Made by a program: the position numbers and the translations under genes. 64,000 nucleotides of DNA from Planctomycetota bacterium (lineage in GTDB: Bacteria; Planctomycetota; UBA1135), in NCBI GenBank assembly GCA_004295085.1, contig SHNF01000012.1:35454-99453 (forward strand), read 5' to 3'. Positions 18,518 through 26,376 of this stretch are shown piece by piece; positions within the stretch are counted from its first letter, which is position 1; each line of letters begins with the position of its first letter. The notes beneath the pieces were generated by a model. It was not told where the DNA came from. It searched no databases and saw nothing but the letters and a program-made list of their open reading frames with translations.

Positions 18518-19362
18518 GGCGCGCGCAGGACCGGCTCGATGCGGCTCCAGACCGCTTGCAGGGGGAAGCGGTGGCCGGCGTCGACGTCGACCACGGTGCA
18601 GGAAGGGCCAAGCAGGCGCGCGGCTTCCCGCTCGGTGGAGAGATTGGGGTCCTGGAGCGCCGCGACGACGATGCTGCGGCGTCCGGCGAGCCGCGGCAGC
18701 ACCTGGCGCAGGTCGTGCTCGGCCGCCAAGGCACTGCGCTCCTTCCCGATCGACTCCGGTTGCCAGAACACGGGCACGAGGAGGATCAGGAAGCCTGTGT
18801 CGATTTCCCGGGTGGCGGCGGGAGCCACCAAGCCGGTGCCGCGGCTGGCGCCTAGCCAATCCACGCGCGCGCACCAGGGCTGCTCCGCCAGCCAGCGCCG
18901 GGCTGCCTGCAGCCGGCGCACGGCCCGCTCGCGCCGCCACAGCTCCTGCTCGGGCTCGGGGAAGCGGCGGACAGCGTCCGGCAGCGGCATGGCGTAGAAG
19001 CTGCCGCTGGCGGCGGCCCACCCGGACTCCAGGGCCGGCGCCAGGTCGCGCAAGGCGTCCTCCGGCGCGTGGATGGCGCGCTCCGCCACCAGCCAACACG
19101 GACTGCGCTCCGCAGCCGCGGGGCGGCCGATCCAGAGCTCGAACGGCTGGCCCGCCGGGAGCTCGGCGCGCACGCGCTCCACGCGCGCGCCCTCGGGCAA
19201 ACCGGCCACCACGGCCGGACCCCGCTCCAGCGCGACCAGGGCCGGCGCGCTCGACAGCAAGGTGCTCCAGGGATCCATCGCGGCTTCCCCGGCATTCTGG
19301 CCGCCGCAGGCGCCGAGCAGCGCCGCAGCGGCGGCGTGGCGGAGCCGGACCGCGTCGCGCAT
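18514..19362 (-). CDS. Putative alpha/beta-hydrolase lipoprotein
   Basis: 282 residues. The N-terminus (MRDAVRLRHAAAAALLGACGG) ends in a lipobox-like LGAC, so it is probably a lipoprotein. GASRGTG (nucleophile-elbow-like, GxSxG), an Asp in AALQDPN and a His in DVDAGHRFP occur in the order expected of an alpha/beta-hydrolase triad. The overall similarity is weak and the substrate is unknown. Its stop overlaps that of the large amidohydrolase by 4 nt (convergent). Confidence 0.6.
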   Translation of the reverse strand: MRDAVRLRHAAAAALLGACGGQNAGEAAMDPWSTLLSSAPALVALERGPAVVAGLPEGARVERVRAELPAGQPFELWIGRPAAAERSPCWLVAERAIHAPEDALRDLAPALESGWAAASGSFYAMPLPDAVRRFPEPEQELWRRERAVRRLQAARRWLAEQPWCARVDWLGASRGTGLVAPAATREIDTGFLILLVPVFWQPESIGKERSALAAEHDLRQVLPRLAGRRSIVVAALQDPNLSTEREAARLLGPSCTVVDVDAGHRFPLQAVWSRIEPVLRAP

Positions 19363-19384
19363 GCCGTTCAGCCTAGCGCGGGCC

Positions 19385-19390
19385 TACAAT
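19385..19390 (+). promoter_or_regulatory. Candidate -10 box TACAAT
   Basis: TACAAT ends 8 nt before the GTG of the aminotransferase gene. There is no ribosome binding site in the gap, so the mRNA may be leaderless. Confidence 0.45.
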
Positions 19391-19398
19391 CGCGTTCC

Positions 19399-20733
19399 GT
19401 GACCGTGGCGCCTGCTTCCAGCCCATTCCTCACGATTCCGTCCGACTGCGGCGCCGAGGCCTCGACGAACGCTTTCTCGCACATGGCCAATGCGATGGTG
19501 GCATCCTCGATCCTGACCATCGCCGGTGAGATTCGGACCCTGCGGGAGAAGGGCGTTGCCGTGATCGACATGACGGTGGGCGATTTCGCCCCGGCCGAGT
19601 TCCCGATCCCGTCGCGGTTGCGCGAGGAGCTGCACAAGGCCCTGGACCGCGGCGAAACCAACTATCCGCCGCCGCCGGGCACGAACGAGCTGCGCAAGGC
19701 GGTGGCGGGCTACATCCGGCGCACGCAAGGGATGGAATACCCGCTGGACGGCATCGCCATCGTGGGCGGGGCGCGGCCGGCGCTGTATTCGGCGTACCGG
19801 CTGCTGGCCGACCCCGGCGACACGGTGCTGTATCCGGTGCCGTCCTGGAACAACCAGAACTACCGCGACGTGTGCGGGCTGAAGGCGCGCGTGGTGAAGT
19901 GCCACCCGCAGAACGCGTTCCAGCCCACCGCCGAAGCCATGGCGCCGCACCTCCCGGGCGCGCGCCTCCTGGTCCTGAACACGCCGCAGAACCCTTCGGG
20001 CGGGGTGATGCGCAAGGAAGAGCTGGAGCGCTTCGGGACGCTGCTAGTGGACGAGAACCGCCGCCGCCAGCGCAGCGGCGAGAAGCCGCTGTTCCTGATC
20101 TTCGACCAGGTGTACCGCGCGCTGGTGTTCCCGGGCTCGGCGCACTGGTCGCCGGTGCAGCTGGTGCCCGCATGCGCGCCGTACGTGGTGCACGTGGACG
20201 CCATCTCCAAGTTCTGCGCGGCCACCGGCCTGCGCGTGGCGTGGATGTTCGGCCCGCCGGCGCTGGTGCAGAAGGCGGTGGCGCTGCTGACGCACGTGGG
20301 CGCCTGGGCGCCGCGCATGGCGCAGCAGGCGACGGCGGCCTTCCTGGACGACGCGCCGGCCGTGGCCGCCTGGGAGCAGGACATGGTCCGGCGCGTGGGC
20401 GAGCGTCTGGAAGTCCTGTACGAAGGCATGCAGGGCTTGAAGCGCTCGGGCCTGCCGGTGGACGCAATCGCGCCCCAGGGGGCGATCTACATGTCGGTGC
20501 GTTTCGCGCTGGCGGGCCGCTCGACTCCGGACGGCAGGACCCTGCGCAGCAACGAGGACATCCGCTCGTATCTGACCTCGGCCGCGGCCTGCGCCCTGGT
20601 GCCGTTCTCGGCCTTTGGCGTGGCGGAGGCCGACGAGGATGGCTGGTTCCGCGCCAGCGTGGGCGCGGTCAGCGTCAACGCCATCCGCGAGGCCATGCCG
20701 CGCCTGGGGCGCGCCCTGTCGGCCTTGCGCTAG
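19399..20733 (+). CDS. Class I/II PLP-dependent aminotransferase
   Basis: 444 residues from the GTG at 19399; frame upstream of it is open but overlaps the divergent lipoprotein gene. Fold-type I signatures: LNTPQNPSGGVM (substrate/PLP block), FDQVYRALVF (Asp and Tyr contacting PLP) and HVDAISKFCAATGLRVAWMF, where the Ser-Lys is the Schiff-base lysine. It belongs to the aspartate-aminotransferase superfamily; the amino acid used cannot be told from sequence. A small membrane protein gene follows 2 nt after its stop. Confidence 0.85.
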   Translation: MTVAPASSPFLTIPSDCGAEASTNAFSHMANAMVASSILTIAGEIRTLREKGVAVIDMTVGDFAPAEFPIPSRLREELHKALDRGETNYPPPPGTNELRKAVAGYIRRTQGMEYPLDGIAIVGGARPALYSAYRLLADPGDTVLYPVPSWNNQNYRDVCGLKARVVKCHPQNAFQPTAEAMAPHLPGARLLVLNTPQNPSGGVMRKEELERFGTLLVDENRRRQRSGEKPLFLIFDQVYRALVFPGSAHWSPVQLVPACAPYVVHVDAISKFCAATGLRVAWMFGPPALVQKAVALLTHVGAWAPRMAQQATAAFLDDAPAVAAWEQDMVRRVGERLEVLYEGMQGLKRSGLPVDAIAPQGAIYMSVRFALAGRSTPDGRTLRSNEDIRSYLTSAAACALVPFSAFGVAEADEDGWFRASVGAVSVNAIREAMPRLGRALSALR

Positions 20734-20735
20734 CC

Positions 20736-21029
20736 ATGGCGCGCCACGACAGCCGCAGCTTGCGCCGCGTCGATCCCGGTTTCGCCACGCTGGCGCTCGG
20801 CGGCGCGACCATGGTCTTCGGATTGATCGGTTTCGTGTATCCGCTGCGTATTTTCCGCGCCGTGGACATCCCGATCACGGGCCTGCTGTACATCGCCGTG
20901 GCCTGGATCACTCTGGCCAGCCGCGGGCGGCGGGAACAGGCCTTTGCCGGCTTGCTGCTCGCATCCCTGGGCTTCGCCGTCCCGCTGCTCGCGTTCCTGC
21001 TCGATCTGCAGCATCCCTGGCGCGGCTAG
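20736..21029 (+). CDS. Small membrane protein
   Basis: 97 residues, ATG 2 nt after the aminotransferase stop. Three hydrophobic segments (about 15-35, 43-60, 68-88) alternate with basic loops. No family recognised. It is probably co-transcribed with the aminotransferase and ends in a 4-nt convergent overlap with the DNA repair gene. Confidence 0.6.
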   Translation: MARHDSRSLRRVDPGFATLALGGATMVFGLIGFVYPLRIFRAVDIPITGLLYIAVAWITLASRGRREQAFAGLLLASLGFAVPLLAFLLDLQHPWRG

Positions 21030-22168
21030 GAGCGGCGCAGCTCGAAGCGCACTTCCGCCACCGGTTGTCCATTGAGGAAGAAACCGGCGCGGCAGGGGCC
21101 GTCCAGCAAGGGCGCGGCGCGTGTGTCGAAGATGCGCTCGCGCACCCGGACCGCCAGCGTGTCCCGGGCCGGAAGCTGCAGGCTTCCCCAGTGGAAGCGC
21201 TTGCGCCGCGGCCGCCCGGCCAGGCGGCCGGGAGTCTCGATCTCGTAGACCAGGTGCGCGGCCGCGGAGCCGCCCAGATTGCGCAGGCGCAGCTCGAAGT
21301 GCAGGGCGCTGTTGGGAGCGGCCTGCGTGCCATTGCGCAGGCGCGCGCGCGCCTCGACCTGCAGCGGCCGGAACCCGAGCAAGCGCAGGGCGCGCGGCTC
21401 CCCCTCCTTCACCAGGGTGCGCAGTCCCTTGCGCACCGAGTGCGCCGTCCACGGGCCAGGGCGGCGCTGGGCCAGCCACTGCCCGGCGATGTCCAGGGCG
21501 AACTCCGGATGGTCCTTGCTGATGTCGTTGAGGGAGTTGCCGACGGCGTTGGCGACCACCAGCTCCGTGTCGTTGCGCAGCCGCTCCAGCAGCGGTACGA
21601 GGCGCGCCGGGGCCTCGACCGCCCAGGCCAGGCGCCGCACCCACACGCCGCGCGGGCGCGTGCCCTCGACGGCTGCCCGGCGCACGGCGGCGGCCGCATC
21701 CGCCGACCAGGGCAGGAGCGCCGCCACCGCCTCGGGACCCAGGGCTTCGGCGTTGGGGCGCACGCCGAAGGCGGTCATGGCTTCGCCGACGCGCGGGTCC
21801 GGATCCGCGGCCAGGCCTTGCAGGACGCGCAGTGCCTCCCGGGGCTGGGCGGCCAACAGGCGCGAGATCGTCCCGGGAGCATGGAAGCGGACCCTGGGCT
21901 CGGGATGGCGCGCCAGGCGCAGGGCGGTGCCGACCGGGTCCGCCGCCGGCGCCAGGCGCTCCGCCAGCAGCTCCGCCACCAGCTCCCATTGGCCGAGCAG
22001 GGTCTTTGAGAAATAACCTGCCCTCCGCAGATCCCGGGCCAGGCTCAGAGCTCCCGGCACGCCGGCGGCGTGGGCAGCCGCCTCCAGCAGCGGCAGGGAC
22101 GAGCGCTCCTGCGGCTCCGGGAGGAGTTGGCCCTCGACCGATTCGCGTGTACGCCTGGTTTCCGCCAT
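21026..22168 (-). CDS. AlkC-type DNA alkylation repair protein with C-terminal Ig-like domain
   Basis: 380 residues from the ATG at 22168 (an upstream ATG at 22234 adds an unconserved leader). Residues about 40-260 are HEAT-like repeats of the AlkC/AlkD glycosylase superfamily, seen in VRFHAPGTISRLL, AVRRAAVEGTRPRG and NSLNDISKDHPEFAL. AlkC/AlkD proteins remove alkylated purines (for example 3-methyladenine). Residues about 265-380 form an Ig-like beta domain, as known in some AlkC proteins, that is thought to help grip DNA. It is monocistronic. Confidence 0.82.
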   Translation of the reverse strand: MAETRRTRESVEGQLLPEPQERSSLPLLEAAAHAAGVPGALSLARDLRRAGYFSKTLLGQWELVAELLAERLAPAADPVGTALRLARHPEPRVRFHAPGTISRLLAAQPREALRVLQGLAADPDPRVGEAMTAFGVRPNAEALGPEAVAALLPWSADAAAAVRRAAVEGTRPRGVWVRRLAWAVEAPARLVPLLERLRNDTELVVANAVGNSLNDISKDHPEFALDIAGQWLAQRRPGPWTAHSVRKGLRTLVKEGEPRALRLLGFRPLQVEARARLRNGTQAAPNSALHFELRLRNLGGSAAAHLVYEIETPGRLAGRPRRKRFHWGSLQLPARDTLAVRVRERIFDTRAAPLLDGPCRAGFFLNGQPVAEVRFELRRS

Positions 22169-22314
22169 GGTCCCGCTGCGTTCCCGATCCTGACCTCTTT
22201 TCTGTGATATCATGCTGTTGTACGTGGAAGGCATCTTCAGCGGTGCCGCTCCTCCCTCGGATCAGGTCGCCACGCCTCCAAAAAAGGCAGCCGGCAGCCG
22301 ACTCCGTGAAGTAA

Positions 22315-22320
22315 TAGACT
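22315..22320 (+). promoter_or_regulatory. Candidate -10 box TAGACT
   Basis: TAGACT 43 nt before the ATG at 22364, inside the divergent region between the DNA repair gene and a secreted protein gene. Same box as elsewhere in the window. Confidence 0.35.
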
Positions 22321-22363
22321 CCGTCGCGCGTCACTCCCTACTTCCGGTTGGGATCCTACCCCC

Positions 22364-23791
22364 ATGCGTCTACCCGCTGTGCTCGCTTTGATTCTGTCGG
22401 CATCCCTGGCTTTCGGCCAGGGCGGCACGATGTCTCTGGCCGAGACCGTCCAGCTGCCTTCCAGCGGGCCGGGTGACGCCGATCACGGCACGGTCGCCAT
22501 CAACGAGGACGGCGACATCTTCGTGACCTGGTCCACGGCGCGCACCGACCTGACGGCCAACGCGGCACAGGTGGAAGGGGTATATCTGCGCTACCTGGGC
22601 GGCGCCACCTGGGAGCTGCCGGCGCTCGGCTACAACTACTGGGTGCTGGGCGCAGCCGACGCCGTGGCACTGGGCGGAGGCTATGAATCCTGCCGCAAGC
22701 CGGACGTCGTGGCCGTCGGCAAGGACTTCGTGGTCACCTGGCCGCGCAGCAACGAGACGCGCACGGTCACGCAACTGGAGATCGTCCGCGTGCTGACCGA
22801 CGCAGCCCTCCCGCCCACCATCGACGCTCCGGGCGCCGGCATCGGCTTCGTCGTGGATGCCGACTTCGACAGCGCGGACGCCGGCGGCATGCCGGACCTG
22901 GCCACCTTCTCGGTGAACCCGCCGATCGTGGGCGTGGCCTACGTGCACGACAGGAAGATCAACGCGCCGTACCGTGACTTCGACATCCGCTTCGCACGCG
23001 TGGAGTTCGGCGCCATCGGCGCCCCCGCCGTGGAAGGGCCGATGATCCTGGTGCGCAATTCTCCGTTCGACGACGCCCCCAACTCGGGCGAGCCGGCCGG
23101 CGGCAAGGTGCTCCCGGACCTGGAACCGGACGACGGCGGCAACATGGTCCTGGCCATCGAGGCTTACGCCCGCTACGGCCACCACGGCGCCCCCACCAAC
23201 GAGGGCCGCATCTACGTGCAGTGGTACGGCAACGCGGCCAGCGGCGTTCCGGCCCTCCTCAGCGACAACGAGGTGGACTTCTCGAACACCAACCACTTCT
23301 TCGTGCGCGGCCGGCGCGTCAACGACCGCACGCGCCGCCCGAACCTGGCCGGCAGCCGCCTGGACGGCGCCAACAGCGTGTCGCTGGCGTTCCTGGACGC
23401 GCCGGACAGCACCGGCGACATCGACACCGAGCACCGCGAGCTGTTCTGGGACGGCGCGGACATCACCATGACCGACTTCGTGTTCCCCAACCTCGGGAAC
23501 AAGAACGACAACGTCCCGGTGCCGATACACGGCAGCAGCCTGCGTGCCTGCCTCGCGGTCCGCGAGGACACGACGGAGGACCAGCTCAAGGCCTTCATCC
23601 CGAGCGTCCCGACCACGCCCTTCCGCAGCCTGAAAAGCCCGGTGTCGCATCCCTGGCGCCCGGCGGTGGACCTGATGGAGCCGGCGCCCGCCGACATCAC
23701 CAACGGCGACCTCCTGCTCCCGGTGACCTACGAAGGTCCGGGCATCGGCGTGACCGGGCTGCGCATCTTCCTGGTCGTCCACAAGCGCTAG
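22364..23791 (+). CDS. Secreted protein, sialidase/propeller-like repeats
   Basis: 475 residues with a clear signal peptide (MRLPAVLALILSASLAFGQ). The mature part has repeated strand-turn blocks such as HGTVAINEDGDIFVTW, KPDVVAVGKDFVVTW and RPNLAGSRLDGANSVSLAF. These resemble the Asp-box or propeller repeats of exported proteins, but no catalytic site was recognised. It probably works outside the inner membrane. Convergent 4-nt overlap with trmB at its end. Confidence 0.7.
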   Translation: MRLPAVLALILSASLAFGQGGTMSLAETVQLPSSGPGDADHGTVAINEDGDIFVTWSTARTDLTANAAQVEGVYLRYLGGATWELPALGYNYWVLGAADAVALGGGYESCRKPDVVAVGKDFVVTWPRSNETRTVTQLEIVRVLTDAALPPTIDAPGAGIGFVVDADFDSADAGGMPDLATFSVNPPIVGVAYVHDRKINAPYRDFDIRFARVEFGAIGAPAVEGPMILVRNSPFDDAPNSGEPAGGKVLPDLEPDDGGNMVLAIEAYARYGHHGAPTNEGRIYVQWYGNAASGVPALLSDNEVDFSNTNHFFVRGRRVNDRTRRPNLAGSRLDGANSVSLAFLDAPDSTGDIDTEHRELFWDGADITMTDFVFPNLGNKNDNVPVPIHGSSLRACLAVREDTTEDQLKAFIPSVPTTPFRSLKSPVSHPWRPAVDLMEPAPADITNGDLLLPVTYEGPGIGVTGLRIFLVVHKR

Positions 23792-24741
23792 CCCGCCGGC
23801 CGGTCCAGGGCCAGTGCCAGCGCCTCCACGAGGTGGCGGACCGCCGGTGTGGGGTAGGGGCGTGGTTGTTCCTCCACGCGCAGCAGGGCGCTGCCATCGG
23901 GGTTGGCCAGCAGGCGCAGGAAGAAGAACTGGGTGAAGGAATCGTCCGCCGTCACCACGCGCAGCAGCCAGCCGTCGCGCGCGCGCAGGACCTCCTTCAC
24001 CTCGCCGACCTCGCGCTCGCCGGCGAAGCGGGCTCCGGCCAGCGCGGCCACGGCTGCCTCGGATGGGGCGGTCTTGAGGCGTGAGGCGTGCATGTTTCCT
24101 TCCCGGCAGAGACGCTCACAGGCCCTCGGAGTGCGCAGGCGCGCCACCAGCCTGTGGATGCGGCGTCCCGCGGCGGTCCAGCGCCGCTCATAGCGCGTGA
24201 GGAACGCGCGCTCCGTCGCGGCCTCGAGCGGATCCACCGTGAAGGCGGCGTCCGCCGCGAAGTCGGCGTAGGCCGCCTGCGCGAACCACTCCTGGTCGGT
24301 CACCAGCTCGAAGGCCCCGCCTGGCTCCAGGACGCCGGCCAGGGTCTCGGCCAGGCGCGAGCCGGTGACCCGGTGCTTGGCGTGGCGCTCTTTGGGCCAG
24401 GGCATCGGAAACTGCAGCAGCACGGCGCGCAGGCTGGCGCCCGCGAACAGCTCGCGCAGCAGATAGCGGCCGTCGCCGCGCACCAGGCGGGCGTTGCCCA
24501 CGCCGGCCCGGCCCAGGTTCGAAGCGGCGCGCAGGAAGCACTGCAGCGGCAGCTCGATCCCGACGAAGTCGTGGTCGGGACGCCGGGCCGCGTCCCAGGC
24601 CAGGTACTCGCCGTTGCCGAAGCCGAGCTCCGCGACCAGGGGCGCGCTCCGCCCGAACACGGCGTGCCAGTCCAGCGGGAAGCGCGGCGCCTCGCTGGCA
24701 GGCAGCACGTAGCGGGCGAGCAGTTCCGGTCGGGCCTTCAT
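23788..24741 (-). CDS. trmB: tRNA (guanine-46-N7)-methyltransferase with C-terminal extension
   Basis: 317 residues. The first 210 or so are a Rossmann methyltransferase with the TrmB signatures VAELGFGNGEYLAW (SAM site), DHDFVGIEL and FPMPWPKERHAKHR, close to the family FPDPWPKxRHxKRR. It makes m7G46 in the tRNA variable loop. A further 100 or so residues (about 210-317) with mixed helices and strands follow; most TrmB proteins stop near 220-240, although some deep-branching bacteria have an extra C-terminal part. Asp is replaced by Met in the FPDPWPK motif. Confidence 0.88.
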   Translation of the reverse strand: MKARPELLARYVLPASEAPRFPLDWHAVFGRSAPLVAELGFGNGEYLAWDAARRPDHDFVGIELPLQCFLRAASNLGRAGVGNARLVRGDGRYLLRELFAGASLRAVLLQFPMPWPKERHAKHRVTGSRLAETLAGVLEPGGAFELVTDQEWFAQAAYADFAADAAFTVDPLEAATERAFLTRYERRWTAAGRRIHRLVARLRTPRACERLCREGNMHASRLKTAPSEAAVAALAGARFAGEREVGEVKEVLRARDGWLLRVVTADDSFTQFFFLRLLANPDGSALLRVEEQPRPYPTPAVRHLVEALALALDRPAG

Positions 24742-24811
24742 GGCTGGCGGCGCCGCCTCAGGCTAGCTGCGCGCGCCGCAAGACGGCGCTGCGAGCGGCC
24801 GCCGCCGCGCG

Positions 24812-24817
24812 TAACAT
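24812..24817 (+). promoter_or_regulatory. Candidate -10 box TAACAT
   Basis: TAACAT 46 nt before the ATG of the YHS-repeat gene, in the divergent gap with trmB. Weak evidence. Confidence 0.25.
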
Positions 24818-24863
24818 CCTCAGTCCCGTCCCTGCCTCAATCCTGCCAACCCCGATCGCGCCC

Positions 24864-25607
24864 ATGCAGCTGAGCGTCCTCGCCTTGTTCGCCACCGCAC
24901 TTCCCGGGAGCCTGCTGCGCGCGCAGGAAGTCGCGCCCCGGCCGGCCCAGACGCAGCGGGAGCTGAAGGAGCAGACCCTGTGCCCGGTTTCCGGGGCCGC
25001 CGTGAACCGAAAGTTCTCCAGCGACTACGAAGGCCAGCGGGTGTATTTCTGCGGCGAGGCCTGCGCGGCCAAGTTCGCCGAGTTTCCGGACAAGCACCTG
25101 TACGGCATGCACATCAGGGGCGAGAGGCCGGAGAACATCCAGAGCACCTGCCCGGTGAGCGGCGAGACGCTGGAGAACCGCGACAGCTACGTGGACGTGC
25201 TCAACAAGCGCGTCTACACCTGCTGCCCGAAGTGCCTGGAGAAGGTGGCGGCCGAGCCCGACAAGTACCTGGACGTCCTGGAAGGCCGGCAGGCCCAGAA
25301 GACCTGCCCGGTGAGCGGCCAAGCCGTGGACGGCAAGACCACGGTGGTCGTGCAGGGCCAGAAGCTCGCGCTGTGTTGCGAGAAGTGCGCGGACCAAGCC
25401 AAGGCCGCGCCGGACCGGGTCTGGGCCGAGCTGGCCCGGCACAAGGTGGTCACCCTGCCTGCGGCCTCGCAATGCCCGGTCATGGAGGAGCCCGTCGAAA
25501 ACCGCAGCTTCTTCGTCACCTACCTGGGCCGCCGCGTCTATTTCTGCTGCCAGAAGTGCCTTGCCGTGTTCATCAAGAATCCGCAGAAATACCTGGCCGA
25601 AGCCTGA
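24864..25607 (+). CDS. Secreted protein with four tandem YHS-type metal-binding domains
   Basis: 247 residues. A signal-like N-terminus (MQLSVLALFATALPGSLLRAQ) precedes four repeats of about 50-55 residues. Each has a CPV motif and a later Cys pair or triplet: C40 with C63/C67; C96 with C120/C121/C124; C148 with C171/C172/C175; C204 with C228/C229/C232. This is the YHS/TRASH-like pattern seen in copper and other soft-metal proteins. It probably binds or buffers metal in the periplasm. The adjacent gene has one more such domain and the convergent CopA ATPase another, so a shared metal-homeostasis role is inferred. Confidence 0.8.
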   Translation: MQLSVLALFATALPGSLLRAQEVAPRPAQTQRELKEQTLCPVSGAAVNRKFSSDYEGQRVYFCGEACAAKFAEFPDKHLYGMHIRGERPENIQSTCPVSGETLENRDSYVDVLNKRVYTCCPKCLEKVAAEPDKYLDVLEGRQAQKTCPVSGQAVDGKTTVVVQGQKLALCCEKCADQAKAAPDRVWAELARHKVVTLPAASQCPVMEEPVENRSFFVTYLGRRVYFCCQKCLAVFIKNPQKYLAEA

Positions 25608-25611
25608 GGTC

Positions 25612-26376
25612 GTGGGGGCGGCGGTGCAATCGGTCACGGCCTGGGCCCTACTGGCCGCGCCCCTGTGCGTGCAGGACGTTCCCGAGCTGACGCAGCGGCC
25701 GGCGGTCAATGCCACCTGTCCGATCCTCGAGGACGAGCCCAACGACCCCGCGCTGACCTTCCTATACAAGGGCGTCGCCGTGGGGCTGTGCTGCGAGGAC
25801 TGCCAGCGCAAGTTCCTGCGCGACCCCGAGCGCTATTGCCGCGGCACTCCAGAGCTGGCCGCCGCCTATGTCGCCCTGGACGGATCCGTGGATGCCTCCG
25901 CGCCGGCTCCTGCCGACCCACCGCCGGCCGACCCGGAGGCGCGCGGCTTCCTGGACTTTGCCGGACGCTTCCATCCGCTCACGGTGCACTTCCCGATCGC
26001 CTTGCTGCTGGCGGCCGCCCTGGGCGAGCTACTGGTGCTGATGGGATGGCCGGGCGCCGCCACGGGTGCCGCCTTTGCGCACCGGCTGGGAACCCTGGGC
26101 GCGCTGGTGGCCGCGCCGCTGGGCCTGGCTCTGGCGGCCACCACCGAGTTCGCGCCGTCGTTGCAGCGGGCCGTGGCCTGGCACCAGTGGCTCGGCATTG
26201 CCGCGGCCGGACTGGCCGCGGTCTCGCTGGTCCTGGCCGAAGTGTCGCGCCGCGGCGGTCCCGGCTGGACGCGCCCGGCGTACCGGCTGCTCCTGCTGGC
26301 CGCCGCCGGCGTGGTCGCGGCCGCCGGGCACTTCGGCGCCGAGCTGATCTGGGGCAGCGACTTCCTGCCCTTCTAA
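25612..26376 (+). CDS. YHS-like plus DUF2231 membrane protein
   Basis: 254 residues from a GTG 4 nt after the previous stop; a second GTG at 25624 is possible. A hydrophobic start (about 5-20) is followed by one YHS-like unit (CPILEDEP ... [11 protein letters not shown]). From about residue 115 it is a four-helix membrane domain with [14 protein letters not shown], the DUF2231 signature, whose conserved histidines may bind heme or metal. The pairing with a four-YHS protein and a copper ATPase suggests metal sensing or handling at the membrane. Confidence 0.75.
   Translation: MGAAVQSVTAWALLAAPLCVQDVPELTQRPAVNATCPILEDEPNDPALTFLYKGVAVGLCCEDCQRKFLRDPERYCRGTPELAAAYVALDGSVDASAPAPADPPPADPEARGFLDFAGRFHPLTVHFPIALLLAAALGELLVLMGWPGAATGAAFAHRLGTLGALVAAPLGLALAATTEFAPSLQRAVAWHQWLGIAAAGLAAVSLVLAEVSRRGGPGWTRPAYRLLLLAAAGVVAAAGHFGAELIWGSDFLPF

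Noticed and set aside
15896..19099. Long antisense frame across the triple amidohydrolase
   Set aside because: Same low-complexity composition; the sense strand encodes clear catalytic motifs.
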